64,000 nt of DNA from Azotimanducus sp965220185 (GCA_965220185.1 OZ244807.1:1054001-1118000); one strand, 5' to 3'; shown: positions 15,935 through 23,879, numbered from the stretch's first letter. Notes: generated by a model not told the origin, from the sequence alone. A program made the numbers and translations.

Positions 15935-16023
15935 CCGTGTTCGGGAGGTTCCGCGATCCTCCAGCGATATCCGGTTCCGGATTGACGCCCTCGCGTGGCC
16001 CGCACTCCCGAGAACCGGATGGC

Positions 16024-16701
16024 TCAGCTGTCGAGGTCCGGACAATTGAGATACTGCCTTTGCGCCTGGCTCGCCACAGTCTGGCCGGCGAGGATGTGTG
16101 TTCCGTTGCGCGTGCCGTTGCAATAGCAGTCCCGAATGTCCTGCCGCGTGCTGGCCACCGCATAGCACCCGGTCTGGTTATATTGGGCTAGGTTGGGTCG
16201 CCAAGTGCCTTGAGACAAAACCAGGTTCTGCTCCGCAGGGGTGAACTCGCCGCGGGTCTTGAAGCAGCGTCGGACGCCCGGATTTAGATGAGAAGTCCAG
16301 TACACAACGACTGTGTAGCGCGTATTCTTCTTCAGGTTGGAGAAGGTGATGGACTGTTGACTGGATGAGGGGGCTGTGAAACTTTTTATCTGATTTGGGT
16401 AACCCCTTCCACCTTCTTGAACCCCCATATCAAGGGTGCCTGTGACTAATCCGGGACTGCCCGACCAGGTTTTGAGATCGTTCAATGTGACCGCTGGCAG
16501 GGTGAATGTCAGACTGTTTTGTGTAGGGGTCCCGAGGCTAAATGCCGTCGGTCTTGTCTCCGTGACTCCCTGTGTACAGGCTTCCGTTCCGGTGCTGGCT
16601 GGAATAGTGAGTTGTTGGGCCACACTGGGACTGGCCAGCAACGCCAGCAACAGCAAGGTTATTAGTCTAGCGAGGGGGGGGGGGGTGAACTCTTTTCTCA
16701 T
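16024..16701 (-). CDS. Phase-variable secreted protein, copy 2 (in frame, ON)
   Basis: The ATG at 16701 follows a good Shine-Dalgarno (AGGA). Five codons later comes C12, which here keeps the frame open: MRKEFTPPPLARLI, then a signal peptide ending SVAQQ. The 225-residue product is exported. The N-terminal half (TIPASTGTEACTQGV and on) is diverged from copy 1. From LKKNTRY onward it is almost the same, including RRCFKTRGEFT, NQTGCYAVAS, CYCNGTRNG and NCPDLDS, and the shared six Cys. Copy 1 is OFF and copy 2 ON in this assembly. Function is unknown. The variable N-terminus on a constant C-terminus suggests a surface-exposed, diversified domain. Confidence 0.8.
   Translation of the reverse strand: MRKEFTPPPLARLITLLLLALLASPSVAQQLTIPASTGTEACTQGVTETRPTAFSLGTPTQNSLTFTLPAVTLNDLKTWSGSPGLVTGTLDMGVQEGGRGYPNQIKSFTAPSSSQQSITFSNLKKNTRYTVVVYWTSHLNPGVRRCFKTRGEFTPAEQNLVLSQGTWRPNLAQYNQTGCYAVASTRQDIRDCYCNGTRNGTHILAGQTVASQAQRQYLNCPDLDS
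16674..16685. repeat. Poly-G/C tract of 12 (phase-variation switch)
   Basis: Twelve G on the plus strand, read as C12 at codons 6-10 of the second secreted-protein gene. With 12 C the frame is open. Loss or gain of one base would stop expression. Confidence 0.85.
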
Positions 16702-16742
16702 TTGGTTTCCTTCAGAGAGAGCGGAAATCGGAATAGGCCGTA

Positions 16743-16748
16743 ATTATA
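16743..16748 (-). promoter_or_regulatory. Consensus -10 box of phase-variable gene copy 2
   Basis: On the minus strand TGCTATAAT gives a perfect -10 with TGn extension, 42-47 bases before the start codon. No good -35 is visible at 16-18 bases spacing. Confidence 0.55.
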
Positions 16749-16794
16749 GCACACCGCGCAGTAGACAATCTCCATATCCATAGGCGACCAATAA

Positions 16795-16803
16795 GGGGGG
16801 GGG
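16795..16803. repeat. Poly-G tract of 9 upstream of the copy 2 promoter
   Basis: Nine consecutive G about 47 bases upstream of the -10 box. It lies outside any credible gene. Length changes here could alter promoter strength, as known for other contingency loci, but this is only inferred. Confidence 0.5.
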
Positions 16804-16960
16804 CTGCAACTGGCGAGAAGCGCACGGTGCCCCGCTTGCTCTTCCCTTCGAATGCAACGTTGGCGTAGGGCCACTGCCACCACCCTTGGGATACGAAATC
16901 AGAGGCTAAAAATCATAATTACAGGTGGATTTTTGTGCCCTTTTGGCGTATATTCCAAAC

Positions 16961-18391
16961 ATGGACAGACACCAGTCGACGGACCTTAGCGCTTGGCTGC
17001 ACGCCCGGCGGCGCAAGCCATTGATTATTCGCGGGGCACGGCAGGTTGGCAAATCCACCCTAGTGGAACTGCTCGCCCAGGAAGAGGGCAGAAGCCTGTC
17101 CACCGTCAATTTGGAACGGCATCCCTACCTGAGTGAGGTGTTTGCCGGCAACGACCCGTTGGCCATCGTGAACATGCTGCACAGCATTCTCGATACGCCA
17201 TTGTCGGCGGAAGGCATTCTCTTCCTCGACGAGATTCAGGCCGTACCCGCCGCAATCGCGTCACTGCGGTACTTTCTTGAGGAAATGCCCCGCCTGCCCG
17301 TCCTGGCCGCCGGGTCGCTGACGGATTTCGCGTTGGCTGATCAAGCCTTCTCCATGCCCGTGGGCCGGGTGAATTACCTCCATGTGGGGCCCATGACCTT
17401 CACCGAGTTCCTGAATGGCATCGGCAAGGCCGGACTTGCCCGCACCATTGACCAGTTCGAGTGGCCCGTTGGGCAAAAGGGCGCCCCGATGCCGCAGCCA
17501 ATCCATGAGCGCCTTTTGGAGCACCTCCGCTTGTATCAGTACGTTGGCGGCATGCCCGAGGCGGTGAGCGTCTTCGCCGATTCCGGCAGCTTGCGTGATG
17601 TCAGCGGCATTCACGCCAACATCATTGACACCTATCGCGATGACTTCCCCAAATATGCCGCGCGACGCGACCTGACGCGGATGTTGCGCGTGTTCAACTT
17701 CGCAGCCCGCCAGCCCGGCCGCAAAGTGAAGTTCAGCAACGTGTCGCCAAACGACCAAAGCGCAACCATTCGCCGCGACATTGATCTGTTGGTCATGGCC
17801 CGGGTTGTCGCCAAGGTCACGCACAGCGCCTGTTCCGGCCAGCCGTTGCAGGCCGACCTTAAGGAAAACGTTTATAAGCTGCTATTTCTGGACGTTGGGC
17901 TGATGAATGCGATCTGCGGCGTCGGGTGGGAAACGCTTCAGGCCGCCGGAGCCGCCGATTTGGTCAACACCGGCACCAGCGCCGAGCAATTCATCGGCCA
18001 GCACCTTCAATGCCTATTGGCCGGGCGACCCAATCGCGAACTCACCTATTGGCTGCGCGAGGGCCGGTCCAACAACGCGGAGGTGGACTACGTGGTCGAA
18101 CTGGCGGGCCAGATCGTGCCGATAGAAGTTAAGGCAGGCCGTGTCGGCACCCTCAAGTCGCTGCATCAGTTCGCAGCGGAGAAGGAAGCCGCTCTGGCGG
18201 TTCGGTTTGACGCCTCCCAACCGAGCCTTCAGGAGGTGCGGGCGGAAGTGCGCACCAAAGACTCCGCCTGCCCGGTCCGATACTGGCTGCTGTCCCTGCC
18301 GCTTTATCTTGTCGAGCGCCTGCCGGACATCGTGAAGGCGGTTCTGGGCTCTGGGCCGTCGAATTCCGGAAAACCTGAAGTGGGCGGATGA
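16961..18391 (+). CDS. AAA ATPase with DUF4143 C-terminal domain
   Basis: The 476-residue protein has Walker A GARQVGKST near the N-terminus, Walker B ILFLDEIQ, and the sensor-like LPVLAAGSL of the AAA_14 family. The C-terminal DUF4143 domain carries NNAEVDYVVELAGQIVPIEVKAG (in parts E-V-D and E-V-K), a PD-(D/E)xK-type nuclease-like site. Such proteins are common and scattered by transfer. Their cellular role is not established. I use the ATG at 16961, six bases after a TATATT box, so the message may be leaderless. An in-frame GTG at 16925 is possible. It is the last accessory gene of the island before engB. Confidence 0.82.
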   Translation: MDRHQSTDLSAWLHARRRKPLIIRGARQVGKSTLVELLAQEEGRSLSTVNLERHPYLSEVFAGNDPLAIVNMLHSILDTPLSAEGILFLDEIQAVPAAIASLRYFLEEMPRLPVLAAGSLTDFALADQAFSMPVGRVNYLHVGPMTFTEFLNGIGKAGLARTIDQFEWPVGQKGAPMPQPIHERLLEHLRLYQYVGGMPEAVSVFADSGSLRDVSGIHANIIDTYRDDFPKYAARRDLTRMLRVFNFAARQPGRKVKFSNVSPNDQSATIRRDIDLLVMARVVAKVTHSACSGQPLQADLKENVYKLLFLDVGLMNAICGVGWETLQAAGAADLVNTGTSAEQFIGQHLQCLLAGRPNRELTYWLREGRSNNAEVDYVVELAGQIVPIEVKAGRVGTLKSLHQFAAEKEAALAVRFDASQPSLQEVRAEVRTKDSACPVRYWLLSLPLYLVERLPDIVKAVLGSGPSNSGKPEVGG

Positions 18392-18467
18392 AGATGCGAG
18401 CGCTGGCGTAGCGGGCTGCTTGCCGAGACGAGTGTCAGCGCATAGCGAGAACGAATATTCTTGCCTT

Positions 18468-19067
18468 TTATAGCGATTGCAGCCGTGCGCGAATCCACTC
18501 GCGCGCCTGATCAGCGCCTTCGCTGGTGCGGGCGGAGAAAATCAGGACATGGGCACTTTTGGGCTCGTGCGATGCGAGCCTGGTCAAACCGTCGCGCAGA
18601 CAGTTCAGTTTGGCGCTCTTCGAGAGCTTGTCGGACTTGTTGAGCAGCGCTAGTATCGGCAGCTTTTGACGCTTGCAAGCTTCGATCATGTCAATGTCGC
18701 TGTCTCGAAATGGGTGGCGTGCGTCCATCACGAGCACCAGGCCACAGAGCTGCGACCGATGCTGCAGGAACTGAAAAATATCTCGTTGCCAGGTGCTGGC
18801 GACTTTCTTCGACACCTTGGCGAAGCCGTAGCCCGGCAGGTCCACGAGGCGACCGAGATTACGGGCTTCAAAGTAGTTGAATCGCTGCGTGCGCCCAGGT
18901 GTCTTGCTGGTGCGCGCAAGCTTCGTCTGGCCAGTGAGGCAATTGAGCACGCTTGACTTGCCTGAGTTTGAGCGTCCGATGAATGCCACCTCCGGCACGG
19001 CATCATGCGGCGCATCTTCAATTGAAGATGCGCTGGTGATAAATGTCGCTTCGAGACGAGCACCCAT
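18468..19067 (-). CDS. engB: Ribosome-biogenesis GTPase YihA/YsxC (EngB)
   Basis: The 199-residue product has G1 GRSNSGKSS, G2 region TSKTPGRTQ, G3 DLPGYG, G4 NKSDK and a G5-like SARTSEG, the pattern of EngB GTPases. They act in large ribosomal subunit assembly. I use ATG 19067. A TTG two codons upstream is less likely. polA and engB are neighbours in many gammaproteobacteria. Here 8.1 kb of accessory DNA separates them. The last 19 codons are duplicated as a fragment at 11875-11932. Divergently transcribed from the cytochrome c4 gene with about 50 bases between. Confidence 0.95.
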   Translation of the reverse strand: MGARLEATFITSASSIEDAPHDAVPEVAFIGRSNSGKSSVLNCLTGQTKLARTSKTPGRTQRFNYFEARNLGRLVDLPGYGFAKVSKKVASTWQRDIFQFLQHRSQLCGLVLVMDARHPFRDSDIDMIEACKRQKLPILALLNKSDKLSKSAKLNCLRDGLTRLASHEPKSAHVLIFSARTSEGADQAREWIRARLQSL

Positions 19068-19117
19068 GACCAACCGCTATAATGCCGCACTGATTCACAT
19101 CTTACGTTGTCCCTACC

Positions 19118-19741
19118 TTGAGCATTTACTGCAAGCGCTTCGCGCCTATCCTTGCTGGCTTTTGTACTAGCCTGTTCGCGCAGGCACAAGCCGCTGACTT
19201 GCAAGCCGGTGAGCAGGCATCGGCTGCCTGCATTGCCTGTCACGCTGCCGATGGCAGCACCCTTCTTCCCGAATATCCAAGCCTCGCCGGTCAGGGCGCC
19301 AAGTATCTGTACGACCAGATGCTTCTGATTCGCTCTGGCGAGCGGAACATTCCCTTGATGGCGGGCCAGCTTGATGCGATGAGCGATGAAACCATCGCCA
19401 ACATCGCGGCGTGGTACGCATCGCTCATGCCGCGCCAAGGTCAGGCGCTCGACGTGGACAGCCTTGCGGACGGTGAACAGATTTATCGCGCTGGCATCAT
19501 GGAAAAATCGGTTTCGGCCTGCACGGCGTGTCACGGTCCGTCGGGCACAGGCAACGCGCCTGCGGGATTCCCGTCGCTCAAAGGGCTGTCGCGGACCTAT
19601 CTCGCTGAACAATTGAAGGCGTATCGGGAAGGGGAGCGAACCACTGACGAGGGTATGGGCGGCATCATGCGTGACACGGCGCATCAATTGACTGATGCCG
19701 AGATCGAAGCGGTTGCCAACTATATTTCGGGGTTATTGTGA
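19118..19741 (+). CDS. Dihaem cytochrome c4
   Basis: The 207-residue precursor has a signal peptide (ILAGFCTSLFAQAQAAD in part) and two class I haem domains with CIACH and CTACH, plus GLSRTYLAEQLKAY typical of c4. It is a periplasmic electron carrier feeding terminal oxidases, consistent with the caa3 genes about 5 kb away. The start is TTG at 19118, since no ATG is in frame between the promoter region and the signal peptide. The stop overlaps the dsbA start (TGATG), so both are one transcript. Confidence 0.92.
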   Translation: MSIYCKRFAPILAGFCTSLFAQAQAADLQAGEQASAACIACHAADGSTLLPEYPSLAGQGAKYLYDQMLLIRSGERNIPLMAGQLDAMSDETIANIAAWYASLMPRQGQALDVDSLADGEQIYRAGIMEKSVSACTACHGPSGTGNAPAGFPSLKGLSRTYLAEQLKAYREGERTTDEGMGGIMRDTAHQLTDAEIEAVANYISGLL

Positions 19742-20385
19742 TGAGATCGAAGCTCGCTACAGCGCTGATTGCGATATTCGTTGGGGTTGCGGCTCATGCG
19801 CAGCAGCAATTCGAAGAAGGGGTGCATTATGTGCGCTTGCCGGTGCCTTCGGAAACCCCCGATGATTCAATCGAAGTCACCGAGATTTTCTCCTACGCCT
19901 GTCCGCATTGCATGAGCCTTGAAGGGCCGCTGAATAGCTGGCTGTCGGACGTGCCTGCGGATGTGAGCTTCGAGCGCGTGCCGGCGACCTTCAGTCAGCC
20001 CTACCAGATGCTCGCTGCGGTCTACTATGCAAGCGAGCAAATCGGCGTTGTCGAACAAATGCACGGGCCGATATTCGAGGCATTGCATGTGCGCAACCTC
20101 AATGTCCTGCGCAAGGACATTCTTGAAGGCTTGTTTCAAGACTACGCCGATATTGACGCCGAGACGCTTGACAAGGCGATGAATTCCTTTAGCGTGCAGA
20201 CGAAGGTGCGGCAAGCCGATGCGCTGTCGCGAGTGTTCCGAGTTACCTCGGTGCCAGCGCTCATTGTGGCCGGCGAGTACAAGGTCACGCCGCCGCCGGG
20301 ATTTGGTGGCGCGGCGCAGCTGCAAATCGTTGAACACTTGATTGAACGGGTGCGTGCGACGCGCGACGAATCCACCGCAGAGTAG
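19741..20385 (+). CDS. dsbA: DsbA-family thiol:disulphide oxidoreductase
   Basis: The 214-residue protein has a signal peptide ending AHAQQ, the active site CPHC in FSYACPHCMSLEG, and a cis-proline loop TSVPALIV. It introduces disulphides into exported proteins in the periplasm. The order c4-dsbA next to engB is conserved in Pseudomonas-type genomes. ATG 19741 overlaps the cytochrome stop. The cysteine-rich secreted proteins in this window would be plausible substrates (inference). Confidence 0.94.
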   Translation: MRSKLATALIAIFVGVAAHAQQQFEEGVHYVRLPVPSETPDDSIEVTEIFSYACPHCMSLEGPLNSWLSDVPADVSFERVPATFSQPYQMLAAVYYASEQIGVVEQMHGPIFEALHVRNLNVLRKDILEGLFQDYADIDAETLDKAMNSFSVQTKVRQADALSRVFRVTSVPALIVAGEYKVTPPPGFGGAAQLQIVEHLIERVRATRDESTAE

Positions 20386-20396
20386 CGTTCGCGCGC

Positions 20397-21416
20397 ATGG
20401 CGGTGCACACCGAGCTTGGCGCCGAGGCGCTTGAGCGCTTGCTGACCGAATACGGGTTCCATGAAGTCCTGACCGCCGAGCCTGCTACGCACGGCATCGA
20501 AAACTCAAACTACTTTGTGAAAGCGGCCTCGCCTCAAGGGGTCGAGTCGCTAGTGGTGACGCTATTCGAGTCCGCGATTCCGGGTGATGGCTTCGCTTTT
20601 TCGCTCGTCGAACACTTGGCATCGCAGGGTTTGTCGGTGCCTGTCCTGTTGCGAACAATGTCGGGTGGTCGCACGACGAGCTATCGCGGGCGCGACGTCG
20701 GTGTCGTGAAACGCTTTGCTGGCAAGCACCCGTGCGTGGCGAGCGAGACGCAATGTCATGCGATTGGCACGTTTCTCAGTCGGATGCACGAAGCGTCCGA
20801 GGCGCTCGATCATGCTGCCGAACCGCATCCGCGCGATGCGACCTGGCTGAGGACGACGGCGGCCGAGGTGCGTGCGTTGTTGGATGCTGAGTCCTCGTAT
20901 GTGCTCGATAACGCCGTGAACATGGTCGGCGCACTGCTTGAGCGCGCCGATGTTCAGGCTCTGCCGACAGGAATCGTGCACGGCGATCTGTTTCGCGACA
21001 ACGCGCTGTTTGAAGGGGATGAGCTTGTCGCCGTGATCGATTTTCATCACGCGGCGAAGTCAATGCGTGTGTTCGATATTGCCGTCGCGCTCAACGACTG
21101 GGCGCTGGACGGTGAGTGCAGGATACGATCTTCAGCGCGCGATGCGCTGCTTGCAGGCTACGAAGAAGTCCGATCTTTGAAGCTCGCCGAGACTGTGTAT
21201 CTTGATGCCTTTCGCCTCTATGCGGCGCTGTGCTTCTGGATATCGCGGCTATTTCAGGTCAAGCAGCTTGCCAAGTGGGGTGACGCCTATCTTCCCGAAT
21301 GGCGGATTGATCGGGTCTTGGCGACCGGACGAGCCAAGGATCCGCGTTGGTTCCAGCGCTTGGTCAATATTCTTTGCGGCGATAAGGGGCTACAAATTAC
21401 TCACTACACTGAGTAA
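20397..21416 (+). CDS. thrB: Homoserine kinase, aminoglycoside-phosphotransferase fold
   Basis: The 339-residue protein has the kinase signature GIVHGDLFRDNALF and VIDFHHA with catalytic Asp and metal Asp, and THGIENSNYFV near the N-terminus. It matches the ThrB of Pseudomonas, not the GHMP kinase of E. coli. It phosphorylates homoserine in threonine synthesis. It begins 12 bases after dsbA and is probably cotranscribed. The final residues GLQITHYTE are encoded by the left arm of a 56-bp perfect palindrome that also holds the stop codon. Confidence 0.92.
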   Translation: MAVHTELGAEALERLLTEYGFHEVLTAEPATHGIENSNYFVKAASPQGVESLVVTLFESAIPGDGFAFSLVEHLASQGLSVPVLLRTMSGGRTTSYRGRDVGVVKRFAGKHPCVASETQCHAIGTFLSRMHEASEALDHAAEPHPRDATWLRTTAAEVRALLDAESSYVLDNAVNMVGALLERADVQALPTGIVHGDLFRDNALFEGDELVAVIDFHHAAKSMRVFDIAVALNDWALDGECRIRSSARDALLAGYEEVRSLKLAETVYLDAFRLYAALCFWISRLFQVKQLAKWGDAYLPEWRIDRVLATGRAKDPRWFQRLVNILCGDKGLQITHYTE

Positions 21417-21445
21417 ATTTACTCAGTGTAGTGAGTAATTTGTAG
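21390..21445. repeat. 56-bp perfect palindrome at the thrB 3' end
   Basis: The left arm (starts CTACAAATTACTCACTAC, 21390-21417) and right arm (21418-21445) are exact reverse complements with no spacer. It lies between the convergent thrB and uracil-glycosylase-like genes, so a bidirectional transcript stop is possible, though no T-tract follows. Confidence 0.9.
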
Positions 21446-21457
21446 GGTCAATTTTAG

Positions 21458-22207
21458 CTAGGCGGAAGGCCTCTTTTTAAGCGCATCGACCATGATGCTT
21501 GGTGCTCGTGCTCCCTTGAATCTTGCTGATGGATGCGGAGCCACATAGACTGCCGGTGCCAAGCCTTCCGCTAGTTGCTGGAACTTCAAGTTTTCAAATG
21601 CCTTGCTTTGAAAAACGATGATATTAGGCTCAAGTATGCGAACCTCTTTGCGAAAGAAGTGCTGCTCAATGCATTTCGTGCTTTTGTCAAGATAGCGCCG
21701 ATCTGACGAACCCGAGCGCTTGCTGCGTTCTTCCGTCACAAATTTATAGTAGTTCGTGAGTGCGACATAGCTCAGTGGATTATCGTCCGGAAGATCCGCA
21801 CCCGATTTCAGTAAGGCTTGGTATGTCTCAGTGGAGACTGCAAGGCGTGACCAAGAATTGCGCATTGAAGCTAGGCAGTCACGAAGCAGATACATCGCGA
21901 TGAAATATGTGCCCGCAATATGGGGATTGTGGTCCGCGAGAGATTTGTCTTCAATCGCTTTTCTCCTATCAGAGAAGCCTTGGACGCCGTTTCGCTCTTC
22001 GTCACAGCCAATATCAAGCCCGACAAACAATATTTTCGACCCGCCGCCAAATCGAGACCCAAGGTAAGGATAAGTGGGAAATTTCTTTCCTTGAACTGCA
22101 TCGTGCCCGACTTTGCCTGTTGACGAATCGATCTTGAGTGGCCGGAATAATTTATCTTCGTACAAGCGCTTTAGCCTATCGTTTAGGTCTCCCATGACGC
22201 TCATCAT
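21458..22207 (-). CDS. Uracil-DNA-glycosylase-superfamily-like protein
   Basis: The 249-residue protein has landmarks of the UDG fold: KILFVGLDIGCDEE (family strand with GxDP-like loop), YVALTNYYKF, IIVFQSKAFENL and a C-terminal HPSAR (APHPSARFKG), similar in place to the conserved HPS motif. Catalytic residues typical of classical uracil glycosylases are not clearly conserved, so another base or no catalysis is possible. The start ATG overlaps the stop of sco, so it is translated as the last gene of the cox operon. That position is unusual and may be an accessory addition. Confidence 0.6.
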   Translation of the reverse strand: MMSVMGDLNDRLKRLYEDKLFRPLKIDSSTGKVGHDAVQGKKFPTYPYLGSRFGGGSKILFVGLDIGCDEERNGVQGFSDRRKAIEDKSLADHNPHIAGTYFIAMYLLRDCLASMRNSWSRLAVSTETYQALLKSGADLPDDNPLSYVALTNYYKFVTEERSKRSGSSDRRYLDKSTKCIEQHFFRKEVRILEPNIIVFQSKAFENLKFQQLAEGLAPAVYVAPHPSARFKGARAPSIMVDALKKRPSA

Positions 22208-22866
22208 CAAGCACTCGCCGCAAAACTCTCAAGCACGCGCAGCAATTCTTCAGGCGTGCGCTCAGGCTTGATGAACGCATGCAGCTTACCATCCGGGTTA
22301 ATCACGGCGATATTGCTGGTGTGATCAACCATGTAGCCGCCGCCCATGGTCGGCACCTTGCCAAAGGCTGCGTTCACTTGACCTGCAAAGGCCGCGATGT
22401 TCTCCTTGGATTCGCGCAGACCCAGAAAGTAGCGCGAGAAGCCGGTCACGTAGCGATTGAGGCGCTCTTGACTATCGCGCTCGGGATCAACTGTCACGAA
22501 CACGCCGCGGAACTTGTCCGCGAGGCGTCGCCGCGTGCCATCGCGTAGCATTTCGTCCATGCGGCCCATAATGCCCATAGTGCGCGGACAAATGTCGGGG
22601 CACATGGTGAACCCAAAGAACACATAGTTCCATTGCCCTTCAAAGCCAGCTTGGGTGAACGCATCCCCTTGATGGGTAACGAGCGCCACATCGGAAATCT
22701 CGCGGGGCGCGCTGAGCAGAATCACGCCGTGGTCGCGCAGCTGATCGTCTGATAGGACATCCGCTGTGAGGACATTGTTCAAAAATAGCACGAGCACCAC
22801 CGCGACAAATGCGAGGCATGAGGCGATGGTGAGTCGGATTTTGGATTTGGGGGAGAGTTCAGTCAT
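22207..22866 (-). CDS. SCO1/SenC copper chaperone
   Basis: The 219-residue protein has an N-terminal membrane anchor (IASCLAFVAVVLVLFLNNV in parts), then a thioredoxin fold with copper-binding FTMCPDICPRT (CxxxC) and the distal His in GGYMVDHTSN. It delivers copper to the CuA site of cytochrome oxidase subunit II. Its ATG overlaps the ctaA stop (ATGA), showing coupling. In most related clusters a haem O synthase gene lies between ctaA and sco. Here it is absent. Confidence 0.93.
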   Translation of the reverse strand: MTELSPKSKIRLTIASCLAFVAVVLVLFLNNVLTADVLSDDQLRDHGVILLSAPREISDVALVTHQGDAFTQAGFEGQWNYVFFGFTMCPDICPRTMGIMGRMDEMLRDGTRRRLADKFRGVFVTVDPERDSQERLNRYVTGFSRYFLGLRESKENIAAFAGQVNAAFGKVPTMGGGYMVDHTSNIAVINPDGKLHAFIKPERTPEELLRVLESFAASA

Positions 22867-23870
22867 CGGTAGTTCTGTGCGAGTGAATTTGGGTTGTAAG
22901 TCACGTCTGGTCGCCGCCAGACGATCATGGAAATGTGTGTGAGATTGATCACGAGCAGCAGCGCAATGAGATTGTGAAACACTGCAAGCAACAGCGGGAT
23001 GCCAATCAACACAAGAATGATGCCGAGCAGAAGCTGGACGCCGAGCAGGCACATGCCGGTCATTGAAGCGATGCCCGCCCCGGGCGCTCGCTGCAGGCGA
23101 AGAAGGAAGCTCAGCAACACGCCGAGCACGAGGACGGCGTTGATTCGGTGTGCCATATGAATCGCAGTTCGTCCCTCGCCGTCCATGCGCCCGCCGAGAT
23201 AGCTGGTGTCTGACAAAAGCGGCATATTGAGCGCTTCGCTTAAGTCCATGGCTGGCCACCATTCCCCTTGGCAGGTGGGGAAATCTGGGCAGGCGAGCGC
23301 TGCGTAATTGGCGGACATCCATCCGCCTAGAACAATCTGTACGGTCAGAAAGAGCCAAGCGAACGAGAGGTGAGTCTTGAAAAGGCCGGTGCGCAGGTTC
23401 CAATGCGGTGGCGAGCGCAAGCTCCATAGCAGCGCGATGGTTGTGAAGCCGAGTAGCAGGTGGGCGAGCACAATGGGGGGAAACAGACGCATGGTGACCG
23501 TGAGTGCGCCGAGCCCTGCTTGAATCACGACGAGAATCAGCAGCACGGTCGTGATGCGCTTACTGTGTGCGTTGTCGCCAAGGCGCGCGAGAACAAAGAG
23601 GCCGAGAATGCCGAGGCCGAGCAGACCCGCCGCGTAGCGGTGTACCATCTCAAGCAAGGCTTTGGCAGGCTCAAGCGGTGCGTCAGGGTAGGCTTGCAAA
23701 GCTTCTGCTTCAGAAGCTGGCACGCCGATTTGGCCGTAGCAGCCAGGCCAGTCGGGGCAGCCGAGCCCGGCATCGGCGAGGCGTGTCCACGCTCCGAGGC
23801 ACACCACCACGAACCCGAGCAAGAGCGTGCCGAGATAGAGTCGCTTCCAGTACCGCTCCAAGTTCCCCAC
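22863..23870 (-). CDS. ctaA: Haem A synthase (COX15/CtaA)
   Basis: The 335-residue membrane protein has about eight transmembrane segments and the family landmarks GAWTRLADAGLGCPDWPGCYG, EMVHRYAAG, LGGWMSANYAALACPDFPTC in parts, and HMAHRINA. It oxidises haem O to haem A for the oxidase. It follows the small cox-associated gene with nine bases between, and overlaps sco. The substrate requires haem O synthase, whose gene is not in this window. Confidence 0.93.
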   Translation of the reverse strand: MGNLERYWKRLYLGTLLLGFVVVCLGAWTRLADAGLGCPDWPGCYGQIGVPASEAEALQAYPDAPLEPAKALLEMVHRYAAGLLGLGILGLFVLARLGDNAHSKRITTVLLILVVIQAGLGALTVTMRLFPPIVLAHLLLGFTTIALLWSLRSPPHWNLRTGLFKTHLSFAWLFLTVQIVLGGWMSANYAALACPDFPTCQGEWWPAMDLSEALNMPLLSDTSYLGGRMDGEGRTAIHMAHRINAVLVLGVLLSFLLRLQRAPGAGIASMTGMCLLGVQLLLGIILVLIGIPLLLAVFHNLIALLLVINLTHISMIVWRRPDVTYNPNSLAQNYR

Positions 23871-23879
23871 GGAGTGACC

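Larger units (their letters stand above)
15873..16748. mobile_element. Second copy of the phase-variable cassette, right end not found
   Basis: The left terminal repeat GGTAGTGGATCAGTTTGAA (15873-15891) differs from copy 1 by one base. It is followed by the same terminator and a nearly identical 3' gene block to about 16272. The 5' half of the gene and promoter are diverged. I could not find the matching right inverted repeat before the ATPase gene, so that end is probably deleted or changed. The end coordinate given here is the promoter and is arbitrary. Confidence 0.65.

Noticed and set aside
14638..16005. 455-residue methyltransferase-like frame as a real gene
   Set aside because: The first 55 or so residues come from cassette and junction DNA, and the SAM-binding and NPPF motifs are missing. 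It is a duplicated fragment.
15773..16168. 131-codon minus frame joining the cassette tail to the methyltransferase fragment
   Set aside because: It reads the cassette gene in a wrong frame and crosses the duplication joint. The real gene in this part is 16024-16701.
5949..16272. Diversity-generating retroelement as the source of the variable 5' halves
   Set aside because: No reverse transcriptase or template repeat is present, and the differences are not limited to adenine positions.
16698..16883. 61-codon minus frame across the poly-G9 tract
   Set aside because: It spans the promoter of the phase-variable gene and has no ribosome-binding site. More likely chance.
16702..16960. Right terminal repeat of the second cassette, for example GGGCCACT near 16875
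   Set aside because: Only eight bases match, the rest of the 19-bp end is absent, and no matching 8-bp duplication is adjacent.
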